Source: Bacteroidales bacterium | Lineage (GTDB): Bacteria > Bacteroidota > Bacteroidia > Bacteroidales > F082 | DNA length: 64,000 nucleotides | Direction: 5' to 3' | Assembly: GCA_015709215.1 (NCBI GenBank) | Contig: JACCQN010000015.1 | Coordinates: forward strand, 1 to 64,000 | Shown here: positions 55,239 through 64,000 of the stretch, piece after piece | Layout of the letters: each line of letters starts with the position of its first letter | Position numbering within the stretch: position 1 is the first letter of the stretch | Notes under the pieces: model-generated | What the model was told of the DNA's origin: nothing | The model's database searches: none | What the model saw: only the letters and a program-made list of their open reading frames with translations | Made by a program: the position numbers and the translations under genes

Positions 55239-58211
55239 ATGGAACAAAAATATTTCAGAAGCATCGAAGAACTGAAAATTGATATCCGGCCCGAAGCAGA
55301 AAACAAACCTGCCGGCGACCGACAGTTTATCTTCGAAATGCAGCAGGAGTTGAAAAAATCTACAACTGCATCACGACGTGATTTCCTTAAGCTTTTTGGT
55401 TTTACTGTTGCCTCTGCAGCCATTGCAAGCAGTTGCGAACAGCCCGTGCGTAAAGCCATTCCGCTGTTAATACAGCCCGAAGAGATTGTACCTGGCAAAG
55501 CAAGCTATTATGCTTCCACCTTTTTTGATGGCATAGATTATTGTCCTGTTGTAGTAAAAGTGCGTGACGGACGTCCCATTAAAATAGAAGGAAATAAAGC
55601 TTCTTCGCTTACCAAAGGCGGAACCAATGCACGCACTCAGGCAGCGGTTTTGGGCTTATATGATAACTCCCGCTACAGAGAACCTCAGTCTGGCGGGAAT
55701 GCAGCCAGCTGGCAGGAAGTAGATCAGGCAATTATCAGCCAGCTCAACGCGATAAAAAATAAAGGTGGAAAAATCGTTGTGCTTTCGGCAACTGTGATAA
55801 GCCCTTCGACCAAAGCTGTGATAAATGAGTTTTTAACCCAGTACCCGGGCGAGCATATCACTTACGATGTATTGTCGGCCAGTGCGATGCGCGAAGCCAA
55901 TCAACTTAGCTTTGGTAAGGCCTTTTTGCCTTCCTATCACTTTGATAAAGCCGAAGTAATTGTAAGCTTTGATGCTGACTTTTTGGGAAGCTGGCTCACT
56001 CCTGTTGAGTTTACAAAACAATACAGCATAAATCGCAAGCTTACTGACGGTAAAAAGAAAATGTCGCGTCACATTCACCTCGAAGGTGCGATGTCAGTAA
56101 CTGGTTCAAATGCTGATAAACGTATTCAGTTGCATCCGGCTTTGGAAAAACAAACTGTTGCGGCTTTGTTTAACGAATTACAAAAGCTTGCTGGCGAATC
56201 TGGTACAAAACAAATTGATAGTCCTGCCGATGTGAAGGCTATTGCAAAAGAATTGTACAGCAAAAGAGGTAAAGCCCTTGTTGTTGCCGGAAGCAATGAT
56301 CCCGAAACCCAGCTAATGATCAATGGTATTAATCAGTTGCTGCAAAGTTATGGCAATACGATTGATACTGCAGTTCATTTGAATATCCGTCAGGCCGACG
56401 ACAGAAAACTTCAGCAAATGATAGCTGATATGAACGCCGGCAAAATTGATGGAATCTTTCTTTATGATGTGAATCCTGCTTACGATTTTCCTGAAAAGGA
56501 TAAATTCATCACAGGATTGAGCAAAGTTGGACTTAGAGTTGCCATGCCGGTACTTGAAGAAGAAACAGCGCCTCTTGCTGATTTTATTTGTCCTGATCAT
56601 CATTTTCTGGAAAGCTGGAATGATGCAGAAATCAAAACGGGATATTATTCACTTGCCCAGCCGGCGATTCGCCCCATCTTTAATACGCGTCAGGCGCAAC
56701 AGAGCTTCCTGAAATGGATGGGTAGTGATCTTGATTTCAGAACGTATATTCAGAAATATTGGGAAAATAACCTTTTTGCACAAGGCGATAACCTTACTTT
56801 TACCGGTTTCTGGAATAGTAAACTACACGATGGCATCTTTGAATCAGGCCGCAAGGAATCTGAAGACTTTGCTTTTGATCAAACAGCAGCACTGGCTGCT
56901 CAGCAAAAGGTTAAAGCTGGTAATGCAGATCAGCTGGCATTGGTGGTATTTCCAACCGTTGCCGTTGGAACTGGTAAGCATGCTAACAACCCTTGGTTGC
57001 AAGAACTGCCTGATCCGGTAACTAAAGCTTGTTGGGATAATTATGTGTCGGTTTCACCCAAACTTGCCAATGAATTAGGCTTAAGCGAGTTTGATACCGT
57101 GAATGTGAATAACATAGGTGAATTACCAGTTTTAATTCAACCCGGACAAGAATATAAAACCTTATCAGTAGCACTGGGCTATGGCCGCGAAAAAGCTGGA
57201 ATTCCTGCCACTGGCGTCGGAAAGAATGCATTTGGGCAGATAAGTTTTGTTAACGGACATATGCAATATGTACGTCCTGATGTGACGATGGAACAATTGG
57301 GCGGTACATACGAAGTTGCGCGCACGCAAACCCATCATTCGATGGAAGGACGTGCCATTGTGCGTGAAACCACACTCGCTGATTATATCGAGAATCCTAT
57401 TTCTGGTAATGAGATTCGGGAGGAAATCAAGAAACACCTCAAAACGCTTTATCCCAAGCATCAGTACGATGGTTTCCATTGGGGAATGGCCATCGATTTG
57501 AATAGCTGTACCGGATGTAATGCTTGTGTTGTAGCTTGCTCTGCAGAGAATAATGTTCCGGTGGTGGGTAAGGAACAGGTGTTGATGGCCAGGGAAATGC
57601 ACTGGATTAGAATCGATCGCTATTACAAAGGTGATGAGCACGATCCGGAAGTGGTTCGCCAGCCTGTTACATGTCAGCATTGCGATAATGCTCCTTGTGA
57701 AAATGTTTGTCCTGTAGCTGCTACAACACATAGTAACGAAGGGTTAAACCAAATGGCTTACAACCGCTGTATTGGAACAAGGTATTGCAACAATAACTGT
57801 CCTTACAAAGTTCGTCGTTTCAATTTCTATGATTACAATGGTTCTGACGCATTGAAAGGCAATGAAATGGATCCAACAGAAATGACGACGGATTTAAGGC
57901 GTTTGGTATTAAATCCTGACGTTACAATCAGGGCCAAAGGGGTAATTGAAAAATGTTCATTCTGTGTGCAGCGCATTCAGGAGAAAAAGCTGGAAGCCAA
58001 AACAGAAAACAGGCAGCTGCGTGATGGAGACGTTGTTCCTGCTTGTGCTCAGGCTTGTCCTTCCGAAGCAATTGTATTTGGCAATTTGAATGATAAAAAT
58101 AGCAAGATTGCCAGATATTTTGAAGACGAGCGCAACTACCACTTACTCGAAGAGTTGCACACCTTGCCTTCGGTAGGCTATTTGACCAAAGTAAAAAACA
58201 CAACCGTATAA
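55239..58211 (+). CDS. actB: Alternative complex III subunit B, Mo-enzyme-like/Fe-S fusion
   Basis: A 990-residue periplasmic subunit with a Tat-like signal at residues 46-60 (ASRRDFLKL), placed unusually far from the N-terminus as in the TAT-variant family. The first 700 residues resemble molybdopterin oxidoreductases, without an evident Mo cofactor ligand set. The last 240 hold four cubane-type motifs: CTGCNACVVAC, CQHCDNAPCENVCP, CIGTRYCNNNCP and CSFCVQR with CAQACP. It passes electrons within ACIII. Confidence 0.94.
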   Translation: MEQKYFRSIEELKIDIRPEAENKPAGDRQFIFEMQQELKKSTTASRRDFLKLFGFTVASAAIASSCEQPVRKAIPLLIQPEEIVPGKASYYASTFFDGIDYCPVVVKVRDGRPIKIEGNKASSLTKGGTNARTQAAVLGLYDNSRYREPQSGGNAASWQEVDQAIISQLNAIKNKGGKIVVLSATVISPSTKAVINEFLTQYPGEHITYDVLSASAMREANQLSFGKAFLPSYHFDKAEVIVSFDADFLGSWLTPVEFTKQYSINRKLTDGKKKMSRHIHLEGAMSVTGSNADKRIQLHPALEKQTVAALFNELQKLAGESGTKQIDSPADVKAIAKELYSKRGKALVVAGSNDPETQLMINGINQLLQSYGNTIDTAVHLNIRQADDRKLQQMIADMNAGKIDGIFLYDVNPAYDFPEKDKFITGLSKVGLRVAMPVLEEETAPLADFICPDHHFLESWNDAEIKTGYYSLAQPAIRPIFNTRQAQQSFLKWMGSDLDFRTYIQKYWENNLFAQGDNLTFTGFWNSKLHDGIFESGRKESEDFAFDQTAALAAQQKVKAGNADQLALVVFPTVAVGTGKHANNPWLQELPDPVTKACWDNYVSVSPKLANELGLSEFDTVNVNNIGELPVLIQPGQEYKTLSVALGYGREKAGIPATGVGKNAFGQISFVNGHMQYVRPDVTMEQLGGTYEVARTQTHHSMEGRAIVRETTLADYIENPISGNEIREEIKKHLKTLYPKHQYDGFHWGMAIDLNSCTGCNACVVACSAENNVPVVGKEQVLMAREMHWIRIDRYYKGDEHDPEVVRQPVTCQHCDNAPCENVCPVAATTHSNEGLNQMAYNRCIGTRYCNNNCPYKVRRFNFYDYNGSDALKGNEMDPTEMTTDLRRLVLNPDVTIRAKGVIEKCSFCVQRIQEKKLEAKTENRQLRDGDVVPACAQACPSEAIVFGNLNDKNSKIARYFEDERNYHLLEELHTLPSVGYLTKVKNTTV

Positions 58212-58227
58212 CTAAAATCTTACAGGA

Positions 58228-59598
58228 ATGTACGTATCTCCGATCAGAGAACCACTCATCAGAGGTGAGAAGAACTACAGCCAGGTAACCAAGGATATCC
58301 TGGCTCCCATGGCCGGGAAGCCTTCTATTTATTGGTACCTGGGTATTTCACTTGCGCTAATAGCTTTAGTGTTTGGGGCATGGGCCACTTATCAAACTGT
58401 CTATTATGGTATTGGCACCTGGGGCCTCAACAAAACAGTTGGCTGGGGCTGGGGTATTACCAACTTTGTCTGGTGGGTTGGTATTGGCCATGCCGGTACT
58501 TTTATCTCAGCGATTCTATTGCTTTTCCGTCAGAAATGGCGTACCAGTATCAACCGTTCAGCCGAGGCTATGACACTAATAGCTATTGCCTGTGCCGGGT
58601 TTTTCCCTTTAATTCACATGGGACGTTTGTTGCTGGGCTTCTTTATTTTTCCGTATCCCAATACCAGAGCTTTATGGGTAAACTTTAACTCTCCATTGTT
58701 ATGGGACGTGTTTGCTATTTCTACTTATTTTGCTGTTTCACTCATATTTTGGTATGTGGGTTTGATTCCTGACCTGGGAACCGTTCGTGACAAAGCAAAA
58801 ACAAAAATCCGCAAAGCAATTTATGGTTTTTTAAGCTTTGGTTGGACAGGCTCAGCAAAGCACTGGTCACGTCACGAAACAGTAAGTTTAGTTTTGGCTG
58901 GTTTGGCGGCTCCGCTTGTGCTTTCGGTTCATACTATTGTTAGTTTCGACTTTGCAACCTCTGTTATACCTGGGTGGCATACCACGATTTTTCCACCCTA
59001 TTTTGTTTCGGGTGCGGTGTTCTCCGGCTTTGCAATGGTACTTACCTTGCTTATTGTAGCACGTAAAGCGCTTAATTTGGAGGAATATATTACCGTAAAC
59101 CACATTGAATCAATGAATAAAATAATAATTCTTACTGGTTCAATAGTGGGAATTGCCTATATCACAGAGTTTTTTATGGCTTGGTATTCTGGTGTTGAAT
59201 ATGAACAGTTTACTTTTATGAACAGAGCTTTTGGTCCTTATGCCTGGGCTTACTGGATTATGATGACATGTAATGTGGTTACGCCACAATTGTTTTGGTT
59301 TAAGAAAATCAGAACCAGTCTGACAGCCACATTCATTATTTCCATATTTGTAAATATTGGCATGTGGTTCGAACGTTTTGTGATTGTTGTAACTTCTTTG
59401 CATCGCGACTTTCTGCCTTCAAGCTGGTCAATGTATAGCCCTTCGCTTGTTGAGGTTGGGTTGTATGTAGGTACGATTGGTTTATTCTTTACCTTGTTTT
59501 TGCTTTTTATCAGGGTATTTCCTGTTATTGCAATCGCTGAGGTTAAGAGTGTGTTGAAGTCATCCGGAGATCATCAAAAAACAGCGCATCATGAATAA
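58228..59598 (+). CDS. actC: Alternative complex III subunit C (NrfD-like)
   Basis: A 456-residue integral membrane protein with about ten helices of the NrfD/PsrC family, the quinol-binding core of ACIII. Markers include [15 protein letters not shown] at the start, [16 protein letters not shown] near residue 90, and [31 protein letters not shown] near residues 232-262. It overlaps actD by eight bases. Confidence 0.95.
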   Translation: MYVSPIREPLIRGEKNYSQVTKDILAPMAGKPSIYWYLGISLALIALVFGAWATYQTVYYGIGTWGLNKTVGWGWGITNFVWWVGIGHAGTFISAILLLFRQKWRTSINRSAEAMTLIAIACAGFFPLIHMGRLLLGFFIFPYPNTRALWVNFNSPLLWDVFAISTYFAVSLIFWYVGLIPDLGTVRDKAKTKIRKAIYGFLSFGWTGSAKHWSRHETVSLVLAGLAAPLVLSVHTIVSFDFATSVIPGWHTTIFPPYFVSGAVFSGFAMVLTLLIVARKALNLEEYITVNHIESMNKIIILTGSIVGIAYITEFFMAWYSGVEYEQFTFMNRAFGPYAWAYWIMMTCNVVTPQLFWFKKIRTSLTATFIISIFVNIGMWFERFVIVVTSLHRDFLPSSWSMYSPSLVEVGLYVGTIGLFFTLFLLFIRVFPVIAIAEVKSVLKSSGDHQKTAHHE

Positions 59599-60103
59599 AG
59601 ATTATATCACCGCTTATTATAATGACGAGGAAGAGCTGTTGAAAGCTGTTCGTCAGCTAAAGGACAAAGGATTGGAAATATTGGATGTACTCACACCTTT
59701 TCCGGTACATGGTTTGGATAAAGCATTAAGAATGAGGCGATCCCGACTGTCAATGGTGGCCTTTTGGGGAGGAGCAGTGGGTGCTGCTTTAGGTTTTTTA
59801 TTTCAGGCCTGGGTGTTCACTAAGGGTTATCCTTTGAACTTTGGAGGTAAGCCTTTCTTTGCTATTCCCTCATTTATGCCTGTAACCTTTGAAATGGCGG
59901 TGCTTTTTGCTGCCTTTTCGATGGTGTTTGCTTTTTTGATTTACTTCAAACTTGGGCCCGGAGCAAAAACGGTAATTCATGATGAACGCATTACAGACGA
60001 CCGTTTTCTGGTAGTGGTAGGCATTCGCAAAGAAAGTAATTATCAGGAAATAGAACAGGCACTGATAGCAACAGGTGCCGAAGGAATAACACATAACGTA
60101 TAG
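59591..60103 (+). CDS. actD: Alternative complex III subunit D (DUF3341)
   Basis: A 170-residue small membrane subunit with two helices (about residues 58-80 and 98-118) between a cytoplasmic ferredoxin-like N-terminus ([19 protein letters not shown]) and a soluble tail ([10 protein letters not shown]). Matches ActD/DUF3341, including the [18 protein letters not shown] segment. Its start overlaps the end of actC. Confidence 0.93.
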   Translation: MNKDYITAYYNDEEELLKAVRQLKDKGLEILDVLTPFPVHGLDKALRMRRSRLSMVAFWGGAVGAALGFLFQAWVFTKGYPLNFGGKPFFAIPSFMPVTFEMAVLFAAFSMVFAFLIYFKLGPGAKTVIHDERITDDRFLVVVGIRKESNYQEIEQALIATGAEGITHNV

Positions 60104-60113
60104 ATTTTAAGCC

Positions 60114-61292
60114 ATGGAAAATACAACCTTTAAGTTAACAAAAAACCTTAAAATGGCAGGTTTTGCTATGGTGGCCATCGGCTTACTTGCTCTGGTGTAT
60201 GGATGGATTGCCGGATTGGAAGCTAATAGAATTTACGCCAACCTGCACCTGAATAGCTTTTATTTTGTGAGCCTCGGCCTGATAGGATTGTTCTTTGTTG
60301 CCGTTCATGCTATTGCCGAATCGGGCTGGCAGGTAAGCATGCAAAGAGTCGGTGAAGCCATGAGTATGTTTATTCCCGTTGGTGGAATAATAATGCTGAT
60401 AGTTTTCCTTTCGGGCGGCATGCATCATCTGTTTGAATGGACGCACAAGGATCACCTGGATCATATTTTAATCAAGAAAGTGCCCTATCTCAATCAGCCT
60501 TTCTTTTATATTCGTTTTTTTGTGTTTTTTGCCGGCTGGGGGCTTCTGGCCTGGCTGATTCGCAAAACTTCACGTCAGCTTGATATGAATGGAGACATTC
60601 AATATTTTCATAGGTTGAGAAAATACAGTGCATTTTATGTAGTGTTTTTAGCAATCACAAGCGTAGTTTCGTCCTGGGACTGGCTGATGTCAATCGATGC
60701 TCACTGGTTCAGTACTTTGTATGGCTGGTATGTTTTTAGCAGCATGCTTGTTACAGGCTTTTCAGTAATTGTGATTTTCGTCTTTGTTTTACAACGGATG
60801 GGTTATATGAAACATGTAAACGAAGAACATATCCATGATATGGGTAAATATATGTTCGGTTTGAGTATTTTCTGGGCTTACCTCTGGTTTTCACAATACC
60901 TGCTGATCTGGTATGCCAATATTCCTGAGGAGACAATCTACTTTTATGAAAGACTTAATCATTTTGATACCGTATTTTTTTTCAATCTGGTAGTGAATTT
61001 TGTAATTCCTTTCCTGTTGTTGATGCCACGTAATGCGAAAAGAGTTTATTCGGTTGTTATCCCTGTTGCAGTGCTTATTTTCATTGGACACTGGGTTGAT
61101 TTATACCAGTTGATTATGCCGGGTGCTGTGGGGCATGAAGCAGCCGGAATAGGTTTCCTTGAAATAGGCTTAACAATAGGATTCTTAGGTCTCTTTATGT
61201 TAGTCACTTTCTGGGGCTTAAGCAAAGCACCTCTGGTTCCCAAAAATCATCCATTTTACGAAGAGAGTCTTCACTATCATACAAACTATTGA
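60114..61292 (+). CDS. actF: Alternative complex III subunit F (NrfD-like)
   Basis: A 392-residue membrane protein with about ten helices, the second NrfD-like subunit of ACIII (quinol:cytochrome c oxidoreductase membrane subunit). Signature-like segments are FVAVHAIAESGWQVSMQRVGEAM near residue 62, WDWLMSIDAHWFSTLYGWY near residue 188, and FWAYLWFSQYLLIWYANIPEET near residue 245. Here it lies before actE, whereas the usual order in Bacteroidota is actE then actF. Confidence 0.93.
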   Translation: MENTTFKLTKNLKMAGFAMVAIGLLALVYGWIAGLEANRIYANLHLNSFYFVSLGLIGLFFVAVHAIAESGWQVSMQRVGEAMSMFIPVGGIIMLIVFLSGGMHHLFEWTHKDHLDHILIKKVPYLNQPFFYIRFFVFFAGWGLLAWLIRKTSRQLDMNGDIQYFHRLRKYSAFYVVFLAITSVVSSWDWLMSIDAHWFSTLYGWYVFSSMLVTGFSVIVIFVFVLQRMGYMKHVNEEHIHDMGKYMFGLSIFWAYLWFSQYLLIWYANIPEETIYFYERLNHFDTVFFFNLVVNFVIPFLLLMPRNAKRVYSVVIPVAVLIFIGHWVDLYQLIMPGAVGHEAAGIGFLEIGLTIGFLGLFMLVTFWGLSKAPLVPKNHPFYEESLHYHTNY

Positions 61293-61297
61293 TCGCT

Positions 61298-61861
61298 ATG
61301 AAAAATTCAGTTACTTTTTTCATCCTGATATTGTTCGTTGCCGGACTTTCTTCCTGCAATAAGGATCAAAATAATCCGGGATATATTTATTTTCCTGATA
61401 TGCAGTATTCTCAGGCCTACGAGACCTATACAACAAATCCGGTTTTTGCAGACGGATACACTAATCTGCCTCCTGCCGAAGGTACTATTCCACGGGGTTT
61501 TATGCCTTATCCGTATCAGTCAAAATCAGCTGATGAGCAAATTAAAGCCGGACTGGAACTCACCAATCCACTGGAAGCAACTGAAGAAGTAATTGCAGAA
61601 GGCAAAAGACAATACCAAATATTTTGTACACATTGTCATGGCGATGCCGGTCTTGGTGATGGTCATCTTTACACCAGTGGCCTTTTCCCTGCAAAACCTG
61701 CTTCATTGGTTGATGGTCGTGTAAAAGATTTGCCTGATGGCGAGATTTATCATGTGATAACCTTAGGTTCAGTTTCTGGATTGATGGGTGCTCATGGCAG
61801 CCAGGTGCGTCCGGAAAACAGATGGAAAATCATCCATTATGTGCGCAGTATCACAAAATAA
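61298..61861 (+). CDS. actE: Alternative complex III subunit E, monoheme cytochrome c
   Basis: A 187-residue lipoprotein (lipobox SSC near residue 20). The ATG at 61298 gives a clean lipoprotein signal, and an in-frame TTG at 61289 lies inside the actF overlap. The family start of the mature chain, with Pro-rich PRGFMPYPYQ, is followed by a class I heme domain with CTHCH near residue 109 and a Met ligand in SGLMGAHGSQV. It likely passes electrons from ACIII to soluble cytochromes or the terminal reductase. Confidence 0.92.
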   Translation: MKNSVTFFILILFVAGLSSCNKDQNNPGYIYFPDMQYSQAYETYTTNPVFADGYTNLPPAEGTIPRGFMPYPYQSKSADEQIKAGLELTNPLEATEEVIAEGKRQYQIFCTHCHGDAGLGDGHLYTSGLFPAKPASLVDGRVKDLPDGEIYHVITLGSVSGLMGAHGSQVRPENRWKIIHYVRSITK

Positions 61862-61887
61862 GAATTGATAACCGAAAAAATTAGGTA

Positions 61888-61920
61888 AAAGCCTTCTGCT
61901 GAAAATGCGGGAGGCTTTCC
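61888..61920 (+). terminator. Hairpin terminator of the act operon
   Basis: AAAGCCTTCTGC and GCGGGAGGCTTT form a twelve-pair stem (two wobbles) around a seven-base loop. The T tail is short (the stem ends in TTT, then CCTTATCTT). Confidence 0.6.
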
Positions 61921-61933
61921 TTATCTTAAAACT

Positions 61934-62416
61934 ATGAAGATCGAGAAAAATAGAGTTGCCAGCATCTATTACACAGTAAGCGAGAGCGAATCGCAAAAAG
62001 TCCTGCAACTGATTCCGGAAGATCAACCCCAGGAGTTTCTTTTTGGCCATAACCTATTAATTGATGTATTTGAAACTTCCCTTATCGGTTTAAAGGCTGG
62101 CGATGTTTTTCGCTTCGATGCCATAGCTGATCAGGCATATGGCCCTATTGATCCCAGTGCGATTTTTGATTTGCCTCTTAGTACTTTTGCCGAAGAAGAT
62201 GGCCAGGTGGATGATGAGATTGTTCAGGTAGGGCATGTATTTCCGATGGCGGATAAAGAGGGCAACAGGCACTATGGAAAGATTATCCGTAAGATGAAAG
62301 ACAGGGTTACAATGGATTTTAATCATCCCATGGCCGGAAAAAATCTTACTTTTGAAGGGAAGGTAGTAGCTGTAAGAGCTGCTCGTCCGGAAGAGATTCC
62401 ACCACCAGAAAGCTGA
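61934..62416 (+). CDS. SlyD-like FKBP peptidyl-prolyl isomerase
   Basis: A 160-residue cytoplasmic chaperone of the SlyD type. FKBP-fold segments IDVFETSLIGLKAGDVFRF and AYGPID lie near residues 38-70. The insert-in-flap chaperone domain spans roughly residues 71-120, and the NHPMAGKNLTFEGKVVAVR return strand is near residues 129-147. The His-rich nickel tail of E. coli SlyD is absent. Its start is 16 bases after the act terminator. Confidence 0.9.
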   Translation: MKIEKNRVASIYYTVSESESQKVLQLIPEDQPQEFLFGHNLLIDVFETSLIGLKAGDVFRFDAIADQAYGPIDPSAIFDLPLSTFAEEDGQVDDEIVQVGHVFPMADKEGNRHYGKIIRKMKDRVTMDFNHPMAGKNLTFEGKVVAVRAARPEEIPPPES

Positions 62417-62447
62417 TCATTTTATCAATTAAATTATATTATTTGCA

Positions 62448-63098
62448 ATGAAAGTAGTGGTTTTTACGCGGAAAATTCTTGTTGTTATAGCTTTGTTTGC
62501 TTTGATTTATGGCTGCTCCGCTTCAGATCAATCCAAAGCAAATTCGGGAAATAAGGCCGAAACGCCTGCATCAAAACAGGTTTCAGATACTACATTGGAA
62601 GGTTTTCGCTCGCAGGGCAAACTGATTGTAAAAGAAACTTATATAGCTTTAAGTTCTGAGCTGCAAAAGGCAGTTCAGGAAGGTGGTATTCCTCATGCAC
62701 TTACTTTTTGTAATACTGCAGCGCTGCCAGTTACAGATTCCTTAGCAAAGATTTATAATGTTGATATAAAGCGCGTTTCGTTAAAAAACAGAAATCCATT
62801 AAACAAAGCAGATGCTTTTGAAGCAAGTTTGATTGAGACCTTTTCAAAATTGAGCGTTGCCGATCTGTCGCTGGTGAATATGGTGGTGCGGGATGTTGAT
62901 GGCTTTCCAGTATATGCGCAGCCGATTGTTATGGGCGAGAATTGTCTGCCATGCCATGGTAGCATCGAGAAAGATATTGCGCCGGCCAATCTGAGATTAA
63001 TCAGGGATTTGTATCCAGAAGGAAAAGCTGTGGGATACAAGACCGGAGATTTGAGAGGTATTTGGCGAATCCGGTTCAATTCAAAAAGTTCACTTTAA
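62448..63098 (+). CDS. DUF3365 heme lipoprotein
   Basis: A 216-residue predicted lipoprotein (lipobox IYGC near residue 22) of the DUF3365/Tll0287-like family, a PAS-like heme domain. The heme motif CLPCH is near residue 168, and a conserved LTFCNTAA region lies near residue 85. Proteins of this family are suggested to be redox sensors or electron carriers. It overlaps the copper ATPase gene by one base, which suggests work in the same copper or oxidase assembly context. Confidence 0.85.
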   Translation: MKVVVFTRKILVVIALFALIYGCSASDQSKANSGNKAETPASKQVSDTTLEGFRSQGKLIVKETYIALSSELQKAVQEGGIPHALTFCNTAALPVTDSLAKIYNVDIKRVSLKNRNPLNKADAFEASLIETFSKLSVADLSLVNMVVRDVDGFPVYAQPIVMGENCLPCHGSIEKDIAPANLRLIRDLYPEGKAVGYKTGDLRGIWRIRFNSKSSL

Positions 63099-64000
63099 TG
63101 GCCGGACAGGCATGTGTGCATTGTGGTGCCGATTGTGGCAAGCATCCCGTAATCTGGGATGAGAAATCGTTTTGTTGTCACGGCTGCAAAACGGTTTATC
63201 AAATTTTACACGAAAAGGATATGGGCGATTATTACAAGATTCAACCCATGTCGGGGATTCGTGTCGAAACTGAAAGCCACAGCAATAAGTTTGCATTTCT
63301 GGATAATGAAGAACTGAAAGCTCAGCTTCTTGATTTTACGGATGGAAATATTTCAAAGGTGAAGTTTTTTGTGCCCTCCATCCATTGCGCTTCCTGCATT
63401 TGGCTGCTCGAGCATTTGGACTCATTAAATCCGGCAATAAGTTATTCTACAGTGAATTTTCCCCAAAAGGAAGTTTATATCACCTTTCGGAATGATCAGA
63501 TTAGTTTGCGTCAGTTAGCCGAGTTGCTGGCTGCTATCCATTATATCCCGGAGATTACGCTTGATCATCTTGAGAAAAAAGGAAGCATTACCAGTAATAG
63601 AAGTCTTCTGTTGAAAATTGGCATTGCTGCTTTCAGTTTCATGAATATCATGTTGTATAGCTTTCCAGAGTATTTACCCGGAGGCGATCTGCTGGAGCAG
63701 GATTTTAAAGATGTTTTTGGCTGGTTGAGTTTTATCCTGATTTTGCCTGTTGTTTTTTACAGCGCAAATGATTATTTTTTAACTGCTTACAAAGGTCTGA
63801 AGCATAGAATCATTAGCATCGATATACCGATTACACTAGGAATAATGGCTTTGTTTTTCGAGAGCAGTTATGCGGTTTTTAGTGGGAACGGGATTGGCTA
63901 TATGGATTCATTGGCAGGTTTGGTTTTCTTTTTGTTGGTGGGTAAATGGTATCAGGGAAAAACCTACGAAGCACTCTCTTTCGAAAGGGACTACAAGTCC
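63098..64000 (+). CDS. Copper-translocating P-type ATPase, CcoI/FixI-like (partial)
   Basis: The first 301 codons of a heavy-metal P1B-ATPase, open at the window end. The N-terminus has a Cys-rich zinc/copper-binding domain (CVHCGADCGK...FCCHGCK) typical of CcoI/FixI, then an HMA domain with HCASC near residue 97. Three or four transmembrane helices follow. CcoI exports copper for cbb3 oxidase assembly, and ccoNOP commonly lie close by. The ATG at 63098 overlaps the previous stop by one base. Catalytic DKTGT lies beyond the window. Confidence 0.85.
   Translation, partial: MAGQACVHCGADCGKHPVIWDEKSFCCHGCKTVYQILHEKDMGDYYKIQPMSGIRVETESHSNKFAFLDNEELKAQLLDFTDGNISKVKFFVPSIHCASCIWLLEHLDSLNPAISYSTVNFPQKEVYITFRNDQISLRQLAELLAAIHYIPEITLDHLEKKGSITSNRSLLLKIGIAAFSFMNIMLYSFPEYLPGGDLLEQDFKDVFGWLSFILILPVVFYSANDYFLTAYKGLKHRIISIDIPITLGIMALFFESSYAVFSGNGIGYMDSLAGLVFFLLVGKWYQGKTYEALSFERDYKS

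Noticed and set aside
57165-57731. Minus-strand open frame of 188 codons
   Set aside because: It is antisense to the Fe-S region of actB, has no family features, and the plus frame is clearly coding.

Overview
This 64 kb window is chromosomal DNA of a member of the Bacteroidota, probably Bacteroidales-like. The evidence is the many promoter -7 boxes of the TAnnTTTG type, the lack of strong Shine-Dalgarno sites, AT-rich spacers, an alternative complex III operon, a membrane-bound AraC-type regulator, a propeller sensor kinase, and the paired LpxH-like phosphoesterase and glycosyltransferase. I assign no species.

Positions 1-38100 are mostly housekeeping genes in short operons: a DUF4143 ATPase, lipoate ligase with a DUF1338 enzyme, bipA, a glycosyltransferase/phosphoesterase pair, a MATE exporter, the RNase P RNA gene, a large TPR protein with a TonB-receptor-like barrel, gyrB, a decayed DUF6544-like pseudogene (16728-17329), moaC with a TPR protein, a GT39-like membrane protein, an OFA-like MFS transporter, rsmG, a glucosaminidase/LysM protein, a propeller histidine kinase, uvrA, a lytic transglycosylase, rfbC, lpdA and a lemA-TPM-TPM operon. 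Between rfbC and lpdA is an unusual cassette. A four-helix-bundle gene of the 23S rRNA intervening-sequence protein family is flanked by two arrays of one octamer (ACGGGTTT type) in opposite orientation, 18 and 16 units long, which nearly fill the spacers.

Positions 38100-53816 hold a clade II-type nitrous oxide reductase (nos) cluster. In order it has a divergent membrane AraC regulator with a Cys/His-rich linker, two NosZ paralogues, a small cytochrome c, a NosB-like membrane protein, nosD, a small secreted protein, a copper TonB receptor of the NosA/OprC type, nosG, nosH, nosF, nosL, nosY, a pentapeptide-repeat lipoprotein and a YceI protein. The main discovery is that the two NosZ paralogues have complementary active sites. 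The first keeps every CuA ligand but has lost six of the seven CuZ histidines. The second keeps all seven CuZ histidines, has lost the CuA cysteines, Glu, His and Met, and carries a C-terminal heme c domain. This looks like a nitrous oxide reductase split over two polypeptides.

Positions 54004-61861 encode alternative complex III (actA, B, C, D, F, E), which oxidises menaquinol and reduces periplasmic cytochrome c. It is followed by a SlyD-like prolyl isomerase, a DUF3365 heme lipoprotein and the start of a CcoI/FixI-type copper P-ATPase cut by the window end. The right half is therefore a microaerobic/anaerobic respiration island: ACIII and NosGH move electrons from quinol, small cytochromes carry them, the NosZ pair reduces N2O, and NosA, NosL, NosDFY and the copper ATPase supply copper. 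A cbb3 oxidase may lie beyond the right edge.
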